NCBI RefSeq assembly: GCF_963678635.1
Contig: NC_087064.1
Coordinates: 66,767,548 to 66,831,547 of the forward strand
Source: Symsagittifera roscoffensis
Lineage: Eukaryota > Xenacoelomorpha > Acoela > Convolutidae
Direction: 5' to 3'
DNA: 64,000 nucleotides
Shown here in pieces: positions 19,879 through 32,369 of the stretch. How positions within the stretch are numbered: the stretch's first letter is position 1; each line of letters opens with the position of its first letter. The position numbers and the translations under genes are program-made. The notes under the pieces are model-generated. The model saw only the letters and a list, made by a program, of their open reading frames with translations, did not search any database and was not told the origin of the DNA.

Positions 19879-21553
19879 CTAAAGCAATTGAAGTGCATTG
19901 ATGGTTTTCATTTCATCAGTGCCAACAGCAAATTCATATGGTGTGTTTTGAATAAGGTTAAGAAGCTTGTGATTATATTTAGTATTGTGTATAAATTCTA
20001 AAATTGAAACTTCGATGGGTTGTAGGTATTCATGTGGGACAATTAGTGGGCAGGATTTTTCTACATTGAAGGTTTTGGTTAGGGGACAGAATATATACAT
20101 CTGGGTGATAGGATCATAATTGCGGAGGATGCCTTGAAAGTTAGTATCTTTAATGCAATATGTGAAGTTAAGAAAAAACGGTGATGTGTATTTGGAGTTG
20201 ATATCTATGATGAGGTTGTCGTGATGGTGTATATGAGTCATAGTGATTATGTTTGAAACTATAGTAAGTGTAGGTATGTGTTCGATCAGTACGTAACATG
20301 ATGTCGTGTGAACATTGCAAATAACGTTCTTTGGGTGTGAGGAAGTGGAAGGTTAGTGAAAAATTTTCAAATTTATCGTAGTATGATTCATATTTTTGAG
20401 TATCACAAAGTGCTTTTGAGATGATGTGATCATGTTTTTCATCTAAAGAGCTGAGGGTGAATATGTAAGGTGTTCGTATGAAAAACTTTTCTGTTAGTTG
20501 AGGGCTAGCAAATTTATCGTCATCAAGGAATTGATCTTGGTTAGGTTTGATGATGTTATGATCGTATTGTTCGATAGAAAAATCGTTACCTTGGGGTGCG
20601 ATTAACATTTTTAAAAACTTCTTGTATCCTACGTGTGTGAATTTTCTAGGGGTTAGTGCTGTAGTTAGTCGGAAGAGGTAGTTTTTACATTTGTATATTT
20701 CTTGTTGTGTGTTGATTAGTGATAAACAAAGTGGGTTTGAGAAATAGTAATTTGATGTCCAATGGAGTGTGGGGGTTAATACATGCTCATCGACATAGTT
20801 TGGTTGTTCATTGCTAGGGTCGGAAAAGGCGTATGTATATTGGGGGAAGGAGGGTAAAAATAATTGAAGGAATTCGGTAGTATTTGTGTGTTCTGGTTGA
20901 TTTATATATTCTCGTGCTGTTCCGGGTTTAGAGGGAAGTGGGTGATTGGGAATTTTTTTTTTGAAAGTTCTGTAAGCGCGGTTAGTACTGTACAATGATT
21001 GATTTTATGCTGAAGATTGGGCTAGAGAAGGGGTATAGTCTGAAAAGGGTTTGGGAGCTGGTGGGTTTGATGATGTTGTGGTTGATGATAGTTGATGAAT
21101 GGTTAGGGTTTGAGGGTGTTGTAACTGTTGTTGAAGTGTTATTAGGTTGTTTACTTCATATGATATCTCTGTGTCATCTGGGGAACTGTTGTTGGAGCGT
21201 TCATTTGTGAAGGGAGAGTATGTGGGTGTTACTTGGGAAATATGAGAGGGAGTGGATGGGGATTCATTTATGGCTTGGGAGTGGATGGGTTGATAGGGGA
21301 ATTGAGAAAATGTAGATGGGCTGGGTTCTGAATTATCGAATTCATCTGGGGTTTCCAGATCTGAATTTTTGAATTGGGGAATTGTGTGATAAACTTTGAT
21401 CTTCGAATTAGTATCAGAATCCATGCCGGATGATGTGTTAACATGGGGTGATTCACGTGGCGGGAAAGCAAAAAGTGGGATGATGAGGATGGGATTTTGG
21501 AGTTTGGCTGGGTAGGAAATTGAGCGGTGAAAGGATCCAACTTGGCGGCTCAT
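19879..21553 (-). pseudogene. Extra frame downstream of env in element 2, unknown function, broken
   Basis: Reading leftward, an ATG frame (21553-21005) stops at a single in-frame TAA and continues in the same frame (20995-20168). The coding pattern then shifts frame near 20230 and runs on to 19879. Taken together this is one gene of roughly 550 codons with one stop and one frameshift. The first part is rich in Ser, Thr, Pro and Asn with little hydrophobic content; the middle has a mixed globular pattern rich in Tyr, Phe and His. No membrane segment, zinc finger or known domain is visible. It follows env, where most errantivirus-like elements end. I do not recognise it. Confidence 0.5.
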
Positions 21554-21671
21554 CGTGTGTTAATATATGGAGAATTGGGCTTTGCGTATAATTAGATCTT
21601 GAAGATATAAAGTTTGTGAGTGCTAAATTTCGAAAATTTCGTAGTACTAATGATAATGGATGGTTATGATG

Positions 21672-24600
21672 TTAGTTTGGTAATTGTGGTGCTGTGGGTG
21701 ATCCATTTGTTTTGTTTTGTGATTCGTCATATGTGTTTGGTGTAGTTGATATTTTTGTATTGTATTCCTTTATTTGTTCATCTAAAATTATTTTATTTAT
21801 TGATGTAGAGAAAATTCCAAAAAATCCTGCAAAAAGTATACGTACTACGCTTGCTTGTCGGTTTACTTGTATATGAATTGCGCACGTGTTATAGATTCTT
21901 TTTAACAGAGAGAAAAGGAATCCACCAAAAATAAACATTGCGTATAAAATAGTCAATCTTTCTAAGATGTAGTAGGGCCACCCTGGGAAGGCTAAAAGTT
22001 CGTTTTTCAATTTAACAAAAGTACAGATATTAATTGGTGAAATATCTTGTGGTCTATTTTTTTTCGCCATTTAAATAAAATTAATCTTTAATGTCTTGTG
22101 CGTAAACATCTGAAAATCCTGCTGTTTCTGCAAGTTTGCGTAGATTTGATCTTTTGATTGTATTTGTATTGTGTCCATTTTTGTAAGTAGTTCCTAAAAT
22201 TGTTTTTTACGAATGTGGTGTTGTATGTCTGATTTAGAGTGTACGCTGATCGATTGTATATCGATATTTTGGTTGCGGGCAATAGCTCTAATACTTTCAG
22301 GTGAAAACTTTTTTAATGGTTGCATTAATGTTGGATATGGTGTGAGTACATAGTATTTATCTTCGTCGGGATTTAGCTGTACAAAGCTGTGGCTATTTGC
22401 TGATCCACATGGAACTGCTCTATCCCAAAAATAAGTTTTTCGTGAAAGTGTATCAACAAAATGTACTTTATTTTTGTAGAATAATGGGATTCTTTTATAA
22501 CATCGTTTATCTTCAAAAACATATAGAGCTGATACTTTTTTGGTGCAAGTGTAAGTTCACATAATTGATGTAGTGTTTCTAATTCTTATAATGACATTTC
22601 TTGAAAATTCTGCATATTGTATAATCTAATTTCATATCTAAATGTATGTCATAATGAATTGCGCCAAAATAAGTGTTGTTCATTAGTGATAATTCTTGTA
22701 AGCGTGTACTATCTTTATCTTGCGGTTTTTTTCCACCGATGTTTCCTGTGTACTTAGTAGGTTTACTGTGATGTATGAGTTTCCATCATTTGGAGTATGA
22801 TGTGTTGCATGTGGGTTTGTTATGACTTTTTCAGTGTTCATGTCGAAACCTTGTTCATATGAGTATTGTGTTTAAAGAGTGGTTTATTGTATTTACATGC
22901 TAGTTTCTGGATAAATTTGGAAATGTGTTAATTTGTTTTCTTTGTTCTGAATTTAAAATTGCTATGTGTAATTTTTCCAGGGCTTACGTTTTTATAAGGG
23001 ATTATAGAAAATAATTTTTATGGAATTTTATCATTCCCGCGTGCTACTTGAAATGTGGTAAGAGTGTTTTCAGGAAACCAGACAATTGTTGCTTGTGTCC
23101 GAGTAGTAGGAGCACAATATCCTTGGTCATTTTTGCAAGGTAGTCTGATTCATTGGTTAATTATAGTTTCATCGTTAAGATCTCGTGTTAATTGTACTTT
23201 TTCAAGTTGTATTTTCCAATCGAAAAACATTATTTCTTGATATCCTTTGTTTTTGTGTCTGCTTTGCAGTTTGAGGGGTTGTTTATTCCAATGTGTGGTA
23301 TCCAATTTTTATCGTGAAGATTGTAAGTTATTCTTCTGTGTGCGCCATTGTATGGGTACTTATCATCTAGTCGGATGTGGCCTTGGTATCTTTCAAGTTC
23401 TGCTTGATGTGCGGAATCTGTGAAAACTTGAAAGTTTACCAATTTGCTGTTTCTGTTTTTGTTTGATGTTAATTTTAATCTAAGAAGTTCGTTTTTACAA
23501 TTTTCAGGTTTGAGATGTAAAAGTCTTTCGATATTACTTTGATAGAAAGATTCGTGATCTAATCTGTTTTTATTTCTGTTTGAAACTTTTGAACAATGTA
23601 CTTTCTTTTCAAAAATTGTTGCTGTGAATTTATATCCTGTTAGTGTTGTAGCTCGGGCTTTTGAGTATAATTTAGCTAATATATTTAAAGTTTCTATAGC
23701 TTGTGGTTCGGATTCACATTGTTTTACTTGATTTATTGCATATTTATGTAGTGTTTTTTGTTCGTTTTCTTCACAATCATAGTGTGTTACTAGTAAATAC
23801 CGAAGTCCTGTGCGAGGAGAAAAATTGTGATTTGATTCCGAAAAAATCAGGAAAAGAAGATGTTGATAGGTGAGTATTATGTATTTTTAGAATATACATT
23901 TGTATGATAATCCTGAATGGAAATGGATGTTGAACGATATTGGAAATGGATGTTGGAAATGGATTTTGAACGAAATTAGTGGAAATGGATGTTGAACGAT
24001 ATTATTTAGTCTTACTGTAATTTCGAATTTGAGTGTTGGACTGTTTTTTTGAAGTATTTGTATGTTATGTTCTTGTATGTCTTTGTGGATATCGTGTCTA
24101 TATTGTAATCTATTTAGTGCCCAGTTGTGTAATCTGCTACTTTCTTGATTTTGACCAAATAAAGGAGGAGGTGCTACAAGGTATTCCAATCTAATCGTAG
24201 GGGTGTATTATTTGATGATTGTTCTTGATATCGAACATTAAGGTTTGTAGGAAAATTAACAGGAAAAGATGTTGATGATATTTGACTTGGAGAAGGCGTT
24301 GAAGGAAGGGAAGTTGTTTCTGGTAATGTCGAAAGTGTTGTAACAGATGAAACGTCAATTGGGTCGTTGAATAAATTTGGTTCACCTTCAGTATAGGTGT
24401 GTGTCGCCCAATATGGAAGACGTTCTGTAGATGCTGGGGGGTTAAAAGGGTTTTCTCTAATTTGTTCTGATGTGGGGGTTGAACCTAAGTAATCGGATGG
24501 AATATTTGAAGTGCTTTGTTGTGTAGCAGTTGGAGGTGTATCTGCTAGTGTGCTACTAGAAAGGTCTAAGGGACTTAATGTTGGTGATTGAGATACATTA

Positions 24601-24791
24601 AAAAAAACTCTTGGAGTTTGAAAATTCCTGTTTCGTCTCGGGTGTATAATTTGTCTATTTATTTTAAGTGTATTTTGATTTTGGTTTATGTGTCTTACTC
24701 TGTTAATGTCTTGTTGGAGAGGGGGGTATATCTTATACGTTGGTTCGTTTAGTGGTTCACTCAAAGGTGCGTGACGAACGACTGGTTCCAA
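21672..24791 (-). pseudogene. env: Envelope-like gene of element 2, broken
   Basis: The gene is read leftward. A Pro/Ser/Thr-rich N-terminal part occupies 24791-24174. A following segment (24189-23887) is interrupted by a short tandem repeat. Ectodomain fragments with paired Cys lie at 23442-23055, and further fragments at about 22550-22260. A C-terminal piece with an ATG frame of its own occupies 22070-21672. That last piece has a strongly hydrophobic run (LTILYAMFIFGGFLFSLL) followed by a second hydrophobic stretch, as expected for a membrane anchor and cytoplasmic tail. Stops and frameshifts separate the parts. Position after integrase, size and the membrane anchor support the call; it is not intact. 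Confidence 0.65.
23916..24003. repeat. Short tandem repeat inside the env relic
   Basis: The unit GGAAATGGATGTTGAACGATATT and shortened variants occur three to four times in a row. It interrupts the env coding pattern and probably arose by replication slippage. Confidence 0.7.
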
Positions 24792-25156
24792 TGGTTTGGA
24801 TAATCGTGCGTGTCTTTCTTCAAAGGTATATGGGTTGTCTTGAAAAGAAATTTGGGAGGATGATTGGGTATTTTGGGTATTTGTTGGGATCGTTGGATTT
24901 TCTTGGGATGTCGTCGGTGAGGACTGATGTGGGGGTTGTTGAATAGCAATTTTGGAAAAAATTCAGAGATGAATTTTTATGAAGAAATTTTATGTTTGTT
25001 GTAGTATTCTTCAATAAAAAGAATTAAAAGAACTGTTGCTAATGCGAATGTGATGATTGCATTTCTTATATATATTTGCTTATTTTCATTATGAGTGATG
25101 TCAAAAAGTTGAGAAAATTTATGAAAAGTAGAAAAACATTGGTTCTATTAAATAGG

Positions 25157-25352
25157 TCAAGGAATTTGGAAAGGTTTATATACATTTGGAATAGGGAATA
25201 AAAGATTAGAAAAAGGTTGCAAAAAATTTTTAGAAGGATTATAGAAATTCTAGATCAAGGAATTTGGAAAGGTTTATATACATTTGGAATAGGGAATAAA
25301 AGATTAGAAAAAGGTTGCAAAAATTCTTAGAAGGATTATAAAAATTTATCAG
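25157..25352. repeat. Tandem duplication of 98 bp in element 2
   Basis: Two almost identical 98-bp copies start at 25157 and 25255, both with TCAAGGAATTTGGAAAGG. They lie in the AT-rich, mostly non-coding stretch between the integrase tail and env. From 24950 to about 25950 I see no other feature. Confidence 0.8.
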
Positions 25353-25959
25353 CTAAAAATAATATAAAAATTTTTAAAAAGATAGAAAGTTTTATGAGAA
25401 AGGTTGAAAATAGTTGTTTGAGTTTGTCGACCGTCGCAAAAAGAAGCATTTTGGGAATGATTTGTTTTGTCGATTTTTTTTTTATTTTTTGAAGGCTAAA
25501 TTTGAGTGTGTTCGAGTTAATTTTTGATTTTTTGACAATGGGTTGGACATAGTCAATTTTTGTTGAGGGGCATTTTTATGGTGTCGGAAAGATCTTCCTA
25601 GTTTTGTTTTTATTTATTGGATGATTGGGGGTATCTGAGAGATATTTATACTTAAGGCTAAATGATCTTGTTCATTTTGCTCTTTAGACTAATTGAATAT
25701 TTTTGCTTGGGGGGTTTTCGAGGTCTAAGTTGGGAAAATATTGTTGATTTTTGTTCTACTCGATAGGGGAGGGTTGTAATAATGAGATTTTGTTTATTTC
25801 AGTTGTCAGTTTGTAGCGGTTTGCTTATTTTTGACCTGGAGGTCTTGAAGTTATAGTTATAGATACGCTTGAAGGTTAATATTTGTCGGCTAATAAAGTC
25901 CTGTCGTTTAAACAAGGTGATGATTCGAAAAGATTTCAATTGGCTGATTTTGAACTAGA

Positions 25960-26644
25960 TTTGTTGAAGTTGTTTTTCAGCATGAATTTGAGAAAATGTA
26001 CTGTGTTCAAAATGATTTAAAAGAGATAAAAATGTTTATGAAAATTAAATTTGTTTTTAAAAATCAACTTCCTTTATTATTTTAGATTGTGGAATGACTT
26101 TTTTATGATTTTTTCGTGGCTGATTTCGGAGTTGTGATGACTCTCCATGTTCGGATTTTTCTTTTTGATCATGTGGTAGAATTTTTTCTATCAGTTTTCT
26201 TTTTTCTTTCTCTTTGAGATGTTTTAGTTTCTATTTTAGGGAGTGTTTGGTGAAAATATTGTTTTTGTTGGAGTTGTTTTGGATTCGGGTATTTATCAAA
26301 GTTTTGATTTTGCTTAACGTCTGAATTTTTTTGAATCAATTTTAATCCTGTGAGAGAATAAAATTGAGTTAATTCACAGAGTGCGTACTCTTTTGGGTAA
26401 TAGGGTTATAGATTATTTCGAACATCTGTGGGTCTATCAGTTATTTGATATGGTCGTTTCAGAGTGGTTGTAATTTTTTGGAGATTGCTTTTTGTGTTGT
26501 AAAATTTGGATATAAAACAAATGTTCCGATTTTTAAATCTGTTGCTGGTGTGAACCGTGAATTGATTTTGGTATTTATACTTTTTTGTCTTTGTAACAAT
26601 TTTTTTGTTACTTTTTGATAAATGTTTTTATTTCTATTTGAAAT
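25960..26644 (-). pseudogene. Integrase C-terminal region/pol tail of element 2, degenerate
   Basis: Broken - strand frames here hold Lys/Gln-rich peptides and a YYPKEYAL-like segment that fit the end of a Ty3/Gypsy pol after integrase. Multiple stops in all frames make exact limits impossible. Confidence 0.35.
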
Positions 26645-27501
26645 TCATTCGGTATGTGTACCAGAAGCTAATTTTAAAAATTGTGGGTTATGAAAGTGGT
26701 CTCCATCGTGGGTATGTAGTGTCAAATTGTAACCTAATGAATATTTATTTAGTTGACAATAGCCTTGTTTGCTTTTAGAGGCGTTTGCTGTAATCATTAT
26801 CGGTCTTTGTGGTTTTTGGTTAGATACCATTTCGTATGATGACATTCCTAGTGTTGTTGTAATTTGTGAATTATAGGATAAAGGAAATACCGTTACATCT
26901 GTTGACCATTCAGTGTATCGTTTGTCATTTACATTATTGATACATCTTAGATATTCCTGTAATGAACGGTTCTTACCTTCGACTAATTCATTTGTCCAAG
27001 GTGCATGAGATGTACGTGGTTTATGTTTGATATGATACAAGTGGCATATTGCGATAACTTCGTTATTAATAAATTCAGTGCCATTGTCTGTGATTAGTTT
27101 TTCGGGTAATCCGAATTTAGCTCTCCAGTGATCGTAGAGTGTTGTATATGCATAATAAGCATTACAGTGGGGTACTGGGTTGAGTGCTACGTAGTGTGTA
27201 AATGCGTCAACAATGACCATAATATATGAGTTTCCTTCTGAGGATGGTGATATTGGTCCTTTCGTATCAAATGAGATTCTATGATTAAAATATAAACTTG
27301 TCCTTTAAAATCTGCAATTTGTTTTTGATTTGGATAGGGTTTATTTAATTGGCATGTTATACAATCGTTGCATAATACTTTAACCAAAATTGTGGCATGT
27401 GGAAAATAAAAATTTCGAATAAAGTTGGAGTATGTCTTTACTGATCCTGAGTGTCCCTTAGTGTGTAGGGTATGAGAAGTCTTGAATGCTATTAACATCA
27501 T
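26645..27501 (-). pseudogene. Integrase of element 2, broken by frameshift
   Basis: Two overlapping - strand frames cover the domain. The first (27501-27187) has the zinc finger: a GHSG histidine region and CNDCITC. The second (27220-26645) has the catalytic core with VDAF, ITDNGTEF and VEGKNR. The last two acidic residues are separated by 35 residues, the expected D,D35E spacing. A frameshift near 27.2 kb separates finger and core, so no single product is made. Integrase inserts the DNA copy into the host genome. Confidence 0.85.
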
Positions 27502-28176
27502 ACTTAAAGGTAGACAAGGTACTTTAAAATCAGGTGTTTGATATTCTAAAATGTCTGTGTTTTCGTCTATAGAGGTATTATTAAGTTTTCTGAAATACCT
27601 AAGAAGTGTTTTGTTTCCTAGAAACGTGGTATCAGCTTTGGTTGGTTTAGTTTTATATTTGTGCCAAGAATTTATTTGTCACATTACTGGGTCAAGATTT
27701 TGGTGTTTTTGTAATAATTCTAGTGTGATTTTTTCTGTTGTTGATAGAAAAATGTTTTCAACTTCTATCTTTAATAGGGGTACTGTGTCAAGGGGTCATG
27801 AAGATTAAAAATTTGATTTGTCGTGTATTTTGTATTGTTATTGAACGGGCCTGATAAATTTAAATTGTCAGTTACATTTTCTTTATCTACTAAAGGAAAT
27901 GGGTCTTTTTTATGTGGCTGTTGTCTAATTCGTTTTTGTTGAGTAATATTTTTGATCCAATGTGAATGTGGAATTGGTTTAAATGTAGATGTACCTAGTA
28001 AATAAACTTCAAAGTGGTTGTTTTGACAATCTAAATATAGTGGAAATGTTGTAGATTGTTTATTTGTGATTGATCTATGTCAGTTTTTACTGCATATTTA
28101 CATTCTACTCGTGGTGCAGTTTCATCTTTAGCGAGATAAAATTTTATATTTTGTGGTATTTCAACTGTTGTTTTTC
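27502..28176 (-). pseudogene. RNase H-integrase linker of element 2, degenerate
   Basis: This segment lies between the end of the last RNase H copy and the integrase finger. On the - strand it retains patches of pol-like coding sequence, with acidic/hydrophobic helices and a Tyr/Phe-Arg-Lys segment before the finger, in more than one frame with stops. Confidence 0.45.
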
Positions 28177-30360
28177 TTGATAGTATGTCAGGTGGTGTGT
28201 TTGTACTAAGAGTGTCAGGTAGTGCAAAGTTTTTGCCTGCTGTTCATACTATGTGCAAGTTTGGGAATTTCATTAAGATTAGTTGAAATCTATAAACTCT
28301 ATGGTTTGGATTTGATTTTTGTGTAAAAAAAATGATAGGTCTGTGGTCTGTAAATAAAATTGTTGGATGTTTTGGTCCAAGTATTAAAAATTCATATTCT
28401 GTAACAGTTTATATTATGGCTGTACATTCTCTCATAAGAGTAGAGAATCCTAATTCAGCTTGTGTAAATAAACGAGAATTTGCTGATATGAGATTCATTC
28501 TATTTGTTCCATTGTGAGATTGTAGCAGTGCTGCACCGATGCCAAAGTTTGAAGCATCGCACAATGCATAAAATGGTTGATTGGGAGCTGGAATTGTGTT
28601 TTAAAATTTTGTTTTTTTTTTCAAATCGTGTTTGGTGTTCTGTTGTCCATTCAATTTTTTTTGCTGTCTGCAAATGTTATAGAATGGTCTTAAGTATAAC
28701 TACATTTTATAGACATATTTACTAGGAATTCTTAGATTTTCTTTTTGTTAGAAGGTGGCTGGAGTTTTTGGATTGCGTCTAGGCGTGATTTTAATGGGGT
28801 TATAGTATTTCTTTCTATAATGTGTCCAAGAAATTTTACGCGTGTTAAGAAAAATGTGATTTAGCTGGGGCTGCTTTCATGTTTTTGTTTTCTAATACAT
28901 GATGATACTTTTCTAGAACTGCAAACATTTCATCTTTAGTCTGTGATTGCATAAAAACATCATCTAAGTAAGTAATTGCATTTTTCTTGAGTATAAGTGG
29001 TCTGAAAATTTTACTCATAAATGCTGAGAAAGCTGCTGGTCCTATGGATATGCCATAGAAAAATCTATTGATTTCATATTGTTGATTTCCGATAACAAAT
29101 TGTTTTAACCGTCTTCATTGTTCATCTAGCGGCATTTGATTATATGCACTTTTCATATCTGCTGTTGTGAACTATTTACCGTTTATTTTTATTATAATTA
29201 CTTGAATTGGTTTAGTGGGCCAATTACATTTAGATTCATCAATAAATGAAATGAGATATCTAGCATCTAGAGCTATTTTTAATGATTCTCCTTTGGCTAG
29301 AAAAATAACAGGTTTGATAATTGTGTTTCCTTTTGGCAGTTCTTCTTTATTTACAGGTGAAATGATTTCATATTGTTCTAGTATGTCAAGTAATCTATTA
29401 ACTTTGTCGTGTAAATTGATTGGTACTTTGTTTTTTGAAAACTGCGTCAGGTTTCAAAGGTAGGTGTAGTGGTGAATTTATTTTTTGCCAACGTCGAATT
29501 TCGATGTGGCATAAACTTTTGGGTATTTTACTAGTAAATCGGCTATTTGTTCAAATTCATTCTGTGTTAGTTGAGAATGTTGAAAATTGAACATTATCGA
29601 GAGTTTTTGTTGTTCTTCTGTATATTTGGATATTTTAAATGTTGTTTTAAAATAAGGTGTTTTTGTGAAATAGTCCGTATTTCTTTTTTCATTGCTTATT
29701 ATATTATTTAGTGATAATTCTTCGTCAAGAATCGTTGACTGGCATATATCTAATAGTTGTAATATATTATTTACTCTATAAGCTACTTCTTTTGTGGGAG
29801 AAGTTGTCGCGTTAGTTTCACAATATCCTAAGAGTCCTAGAGGTAGGGTTAGTTTGTATGGTGAATTATTGTAAACATGTAGGGAAATGACGTCGGAATT
29901 TGAGTTTTTCATGTATTTAATAGATTTATGAATTGGTCTAAATTTAAGGTCAGACATATAGAGGTGTTGTCTGTTTTGACTTTTGTCATATTGATGAACT
30001 TGTTTGATCGGGAATTCATAAATCTAAGCTAAAAGTGGTTTAAGATGTTTTCGTTCTTTATTGTAAATAGGGTGAAACTTTGAAAAAATGTTGATTGTTT
30101 GTTCATTCTTTGGAAGAATGTTGGAGCGGTGTTATGCATTCTTAAATATTTATCTTTTAAATTAATTTTGTTGTCTAATATATTACTAGTTGGTATATTT
30201 TTAGTGATAAATGGAATTCCGATGATATTGTGTTTTATATCTGTGATATGGAAGGTTTCTTTAAATGGTTTGTTTAAGAGTTTGTTTTGTTCCATTGTAT
30301 TAGTGGGAACAAGGAAAAGTTGGATTTTTTTTGTAGTTTATTAAGTTTGAGCCTTGTGCT
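28177..30360 (-). pseudogene. Pol repeat unit A (full length, last in reading order)
   Basis: This unit keeps the whole RT and RNase H length. YLDD near 28,960-28,970 and the TDH motif of RNase H near 28,345 are intact, but a TAG stop lies just before RT motif A (TADM) near 29,168, and other stops follow. It joins to the unique integrase region. Confidence 0.8.
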
Positions 30361-32369
30361 TGTTAGTAGGTCAGGTGGTGTGTTTCTACTAAGAGTGTCA
30401 GGTAGTGCAAAGTTTTTGCCTGCTGTCCATACAATGTGCAAGTTTGGGAACTTCATTAAGATTAGTTGAAATCTATAAACTCTAAGGTTTGGATTTGATT
30501 TTTGTGTAATAAGAAAAATGATAGGTTTGTGGTCTGTAAATAAAATTGTTGGTTGTTTTGTTCCAAGTATTAAAATTCATATTCTGTAAGATTTTATATT
30601 ATGGCTGTACATTCTCTCATAAGAGTAGAGAGTCTTAAATCAGCTTGTGTAAATAAGCGAGAATTTGCTGATATGAGATTCATTTTATTTGTTCCATTGT
30701 GAGATTGTAGCAGTGCTGCACCGATGCCAAAGTTTGAAGCATCGTACAATGCATAAAATGGTTGATTGGGATCTGGAATTGTGTTTTAAATTTGTTCTGT
30801 GAGAAGTTTTTTTTTTCAAATCTTGTTTGGTGTTCTGTTGTCCGTTCAAAATTTTTTTGTTGTCTGAGAATGTTATAGATTGGTCTTAAGTATAATTACA
30901 TTTTATAGAGATATTTACTTAAAAAAATTAACATTCCAATGCATTCTTGGATTTTCTTTTTGTTAGAAGGTGGCTGGAGTTTTTGGATTGCGTCTAGGCG
31001 TGATTTTAATGGGGTTATAGTATTTCTTTCTATAATGTGTCCAAGAAATTTTACGCGTGTTAAGAAAAATGTGATTTAGCTGAGGCTGTTTTCATGTTTT
31101 CGTTTTGTAATACGAGATGATACTTTTCTAGAACTGCGAACATTTCATCTTTGGTCTGTGATTGCATAAAAACATCGTCTAAGTATGTAATTGCATTTTT
31201 CTTGAGTATAAGTGGTCTGAAAATTTTACTCATAAATGCTGAAAAAGCTGCTGGTCCTATGGATATGCCATAGAAAAATCTACTGATTTCATATTGTTGA
31301 TTTCCGATAACAAATTATGTTAACCGTCGTCATTGTTCATTGGCTAGAATAATAACAGGTTTGATAATTGTGTTTCCTTTTTGCGTTTCTTCTTTATGAT
31401 TGGTACTTTGCTTGCTCTTTGTTTTTTGAAAACTGCGTCAGGTTTCAAAGAAAGGTGTAGTGGTGAATTTATTTTTCCAACGTCGAATTTCGATGTGGCA
31501 TGAACTTTTGGGTATTTTACTAGTAAATCGGCTGATTGTTCAAATTCATTCTGTGTTAGTTGAGAGTGTTGAAAATTGAACATTGTCCAGAGTTTTTGTT
31601 GTTCTTCTGTATATTTGGATATTTTAAATGTTGTTTTAAAATAAGGTGTTTTTGTGAAATAGTCCGTATTTCTTTTTTCATTGCTTATTATATTATTTTT
31701 TGATAAGTCATCGTCAAGAATCGTTGACTGGCATATATCTAATAGTTGTAATATATTTTTTTTTCTATAAGCTACATCTTTTGTGGGAGAAGTTGTTGCG
31801 TTAGTTTCACAATATCCTAAGAGTCCTAGAGGTAGGGTTAGTTTGTATGGTGAATTATTGTAAACATGTAGGGAAATGACGTCAGAATTTGAGTTTTTCT
31901 TGTAATTAATAGATGAATTTGTTACTCAAAAAAATTTATGAATTGGTCTAAATTCAAGGTCAGACACATAGAGGTGTTGTTTGTTTTGACTTTTGTCAGA
32001 TTGATGAACTTGTTTGATCGGGAATTCATAAATGTAACCTGAGAGTGGTTTAAAATGTTTTCGTTCTTTATTGTAAATAGGGTAAAGTTTTGAGAAAAAT
32101 GATGGTTGTTTGTTCATTCTTTGGAAGAATGTTAGAGCGGTGTTATGCATTCTTGAATATTTATCTTTTAAAATAGATTTGCTGTCTAATATATTACTAG
32201 TTGGTATATTTTTAGTGATAAATGGAATTCCGATGATATTGTGTTTTATATCTGTGATATGGAATGTTTGTTTAAATGGTTTGTTTAAGAGTTTGTTTTG
32301 TTCCATTTTTTTAGTGGGAACAAGGAAAACTTGGATTTTTTTGAGTTTATTAAGGTTGAGCCTTGTGCT
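30361..32369 (-). pseudogene. Pol repeat unit B (internally deleted)
   Basis: Compared with unit A it lacks about 167 bp and about 67 bp around 31,340 and 31,400, which remove the start of RT including motif A and its catalytic Asp. YLDD remains near 31,170-31,180 and the RNase H TDH motif is intact near 30,525. It is almost identical to unit C over its protease/RT part. Confidence 0.8.
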
